DNA of 64,000 bases from Halobacteriovoraceae bacterium (lineage in GTDB: Bacteria; Bdellovibrionota; Bacteriovoracia; Bacteriovoracales; Bacteriovoracaceae). The position numbers and the translations under genes were made by a program. The notes beneath the pieces are model-generated. The model searched no databases and was not told the DNA's origin. It saw only the letters and a list, made by a program, of their open reading frames with translations. The stretch covers positions 124,001 through 188,000 of the forward strand of contig JACKAK010000001.1 in assembly GCA_020635115.1 (NCBI GenBank), given 5' to 3'. Below, piece by piece: positions 62,365 through 64,000 of the stretch (within the stretch, counting starts at the first letter, position 1; each line of letters starts with the position of its first letter).

Positions 62365-63162
62365 TTAAAGCTGTATAAAGGATAATGTTTTCAAATCTTT
62401 TGAACTTAAATGTAGTTGATACAAGAAATAATCAAGTATGAGTTTTGAGCAATAGTCTCGAGTGATAGAAGTTTCTTTATATTTAGAATATTTTGTATGA
62501 AATATTTGGCCTAAAACAAGCCATGCAGACTTTCCATTTTGTATAGTATTTCTATCAATCTGATCAACCGATTCGCTCAGGGCAAAACCACCGTGTTCAT
62601 TTAGCAAAACAACCTGATCGCTGGGAGTAAGATCATTGCCTGATAGGACACAGTTCATTCTCTCTGGAAAAACACCTTGCTCCATTAAGAGCTTTCCCAG
62701 GAAAAGATTAAAATGTTGATAGAAAGAAAACGTTTGAGATTTGATGGATTCTTCCAGATAAAAGATCGCATTGCTCAAGACTCGAAAAAGACCTACATCA
62801 GACTGATCAATATCATCATGGTTTTCAATGAGGTCATCTTTTTGTGCAATTTTACTAATAATTTCTATATAAAAACAAAGAAGGTTGAAACTTTGAAAAC
62901 TATTTCTTAATTTTTCGTAATGCCATTTAAGTTTCCATTCTTTGACAGAATAAACGTCTGTTTTATTTTGTGAAATATTTAATGTTAAACTAATGAGATG
63001 CCCGATCTCTAGCATTGAACCTTTTTGTTTTTTTCCTCCACCTTGAGCTCCATAAAAATAAACTGAAATCGATTTTCCATTTCGAAGGAGAAGTCGAGCA
63101 AGTATATCCCTTTCTTTATGTGGAACTTTACTTAACACTATACCTTCAAGCTTTTGTTTCAT
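62365..63162 (-). CDS. recO: DNA repair protein RecO
   Basis: Recombination mediator that loads RecA with RecR. The 265 residues begin KLEGIVLSKVPHKERDILAR, an OB-type fold with FYGAQGGGKKQKGSMLEIGH (variant of the RG..K...L.P pattern), followed by an all-helical C-terminal part. The zinc cysteines seen in some RecO proteins are not evident (only one, MNCVLSG). It follows the helicase by nine bases. Confidence 0.85.
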   Translation of the reverse strand: MKQKLEGIVLSKVPHKERDILARLLLRNGKSISVYFYGAQGGGKKQKGSMLEIGHLISLTLNISQNKTDVYSVKEWKLKWHYEKLRNSFQSFNLLCFYIEIISKIAQKDDLIENHDDIDQSDVGLFRVLSNAIFYLEESIKSQTFSFYQHFNLFLGKLLMEQGVFPERMNCVLSGNDLTPSDQVVLLNEHGGFALSESVDQIDRNTIQNGKSAWLVLGQIFHTKYSKYKETSITRDYCSKLILDYFLYQLHLSSKDLKTLSFIQL

Positions 63163-63171
63163 GAATAGACC

Positions 63172-64000
63172 TCAATTTTTAAAGAAAATAAAACACAACA
63201 AAAAGTCAATCACAAGAAATTTTATCACATCTATCAATCTTGTTTTTACCATACTATAATTTTCAAAGGCATAGACATAAAGACCCAACCCATCTCTTCC
63301 ACCCCTTGCAACCATTTGTAACCAAAAATCCTTGTTTTTAACGGGATAATCAAAATACACGCTTCTTATTTGAGGGAGATTGACACCATGGCCGATAGCA
63401 GTCGTTCCAATGATTAAACAAGGTGTACTCACTTTTTTTAACTCTTCACAGAACTGATCAACTCTTCCGCCAATACAATAGAGTACGGGAAATTTAATTT
63501 TTTTTTCGTAAAAACGTTTAAGTCTTAAAACATCAGATCTTTTTTTACAAAAAAGGAGTATGGATTCTTTTTTAGTATACATGTCCCATATTATCATTCT
63601 GTAATAACTATCACTTTTAATTAACTTTGAAGTGATAACTCTATTTGGATTATACTTTAATTTTTGATTTCCAAAATCAATGACATTAACCTGTTGAAAT
63701 TGTTTTTGAAGTAAATCTCTCCATTCACTAAGCATTGCTGAATTAATAGTTGCTGTCATTGCAAAAACAGAAATTTTTTCACATGGCAACCCATAAATAA
63801 AATCAAGTAAATGAGGTCTAAAACTTTCACCCCAATAGAAAAAGAGATGTATTTCATCGAGTACAATAATTATATTTTTAAATAAAGGATCTTCAAAATT
63901 TAAAGAAAAACGCTCAACAGTTGAAATAATAATGAACTGTTTTTTTAATAATACGTCTCTCGAAATTTTTTCATCTAATTCACAATACACATTTTTTTCA
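63172..64000 (-). CDS. RecQ-like superfamily 2 helicase, N-terminus cut by window edge
   Basis: The frame is open to base 64000; a GTG at 63990 is in frame but the family needs upstream sequence, as Walker A is missing. Visible motifs: IIIVLDEIHLF (II, DEIH), FAMTATIN (III), ILLFCKKRSDV (IV), GTTAIGHGVNLPQI (V) and WLQMVARGGRDG (VI, like RecQ QxxGRAGRDG). The protein ends soon after motif VI with a hydrophobic tail (VIKFLVIDFLLCFIFF), so RecQ zinc and HRDC parts are absent. It lies upstream of recO in the same direction. Confidence 0.78.
   Translation of the reverse strand, partial: EKNVYCELDEKISRDVLLKKQFIIISTVERFSLNFEDPLFKNIIIVLDEIHLFFYWGESFRPHLLDFIYGLPCEKISVFAMTATINSAMLSEWRDLLQKQFQQVNVIDFGNQKLKYNPNRVITSKLIKSDSYYRMIIWDMYTKKESILLFCKKRSDVLRLKRFYEKKIKFPVLYCIGGRVDQFCEELKKVSTPCLIIGTTAIGHGVNLPQIRSVYFDYPVKNKDFWLQMVARGGRDGLGLYVYAFENYSMVKTRLIDVIKFLVIDFLLCFIFFKN

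Noticed and set aside
1..64000. Insertion sequences, prophage or tRNA genes
   Set aside because: No transposase, integrase, terminal repeats or tRNA-like TTCGANNCC stems were seen.

Overview
The window is AT-rich (roughly one third G+C by eye) and densely coding, with short intergenic gaps, many 1-17 nt gene overlaps and frequent GTG/TTG starts. Gene content points to a Gram-negative, flagellated bacterium with an outer membrane: MlaEFD, MsbA, GmhB, a probable outer-membrane barrel and lipoproteins. A complete basal-body/hook operon, a Lys/Ala-repeat histone H1-like protein, Mpl-type murein recycling, large secreted M49 and M3 peptidases and a Tad-like protein are together most like the Bdellovibrionota, probably the Bacteriovorax/Halobacteriovorax side. 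That placement is inference from gene content and composition, not from a database search.

Layout. 1-5.1 kb: a YhaM-like HD nuclease (cut by the left edge), then the glycolytic operon gap-pgk-tpiA and secG. 5.2-12.5 kb: secreted proteins, including convergent M49 and M3 peptidases, then ssb. 12.5-12.9 kb: the only gene-free stretch above 300 bases; it holds GC-rich hairpins and may encode a small RNA. 12.9-16.8 kb: a 932-residue TadG-like protein, an H1-like protein built on eleven 24-bp repeats with an acidic tail, and a glutaredoxin-like protein. 16.8-20.2 kb: a tightly overlapped three-gene unit (HD phosphohydrolase, unknown exported protein, DUF350-like membrane protein) meeting a MarR regulator whose promoter contains a palindrome. 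20.3-25.2 kb: the elongasome genes mreC-mreD-mrdA-rodA, without mreB. 25.3-27.0 kb: a PpiD/SurA-like foldase and a ferredoxin.

27.1-41.9 kb: one long flagellar transcription unit on the minus strand, read as TPR protein, degenerate sigma54-activator-like protein, flgB, flgC, fliE, fliF, fliG, fliH, fliI, fliJ, a MotE-like chaperone, fliK, flgD, a TIGR02530-type protein and flgE. 42.2-45.1 kb: a lipoprotein with mlaE-mlaF-mlaD. 45.1-48.0 kb: an unconventional HD-GYP-like protein, an intact NtrC-family response regulator and a small membrane protein. 48.1-56.1 kb: metK, then a wall-related unit (ppdK, serine beta-lactamase-like hydrolase, mpl, a protein with a SleB-like segment). 56.1-64 kb: glyS, envelope proteins, msbA, gmhB, small proteins, recO and a RecQ-like helicase cut by the right edge.

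Most promising for follow-up: the degenerate AAA+ regulator and TPR protein heading the flagellar operon; the HD/unknown/DUF350-like cassette; the wall-recycling unit with a SleB-like member; the structured gene-free stretch at 12.6-12.75 kb; and the strong excess of the tetranucleotide GGCC.
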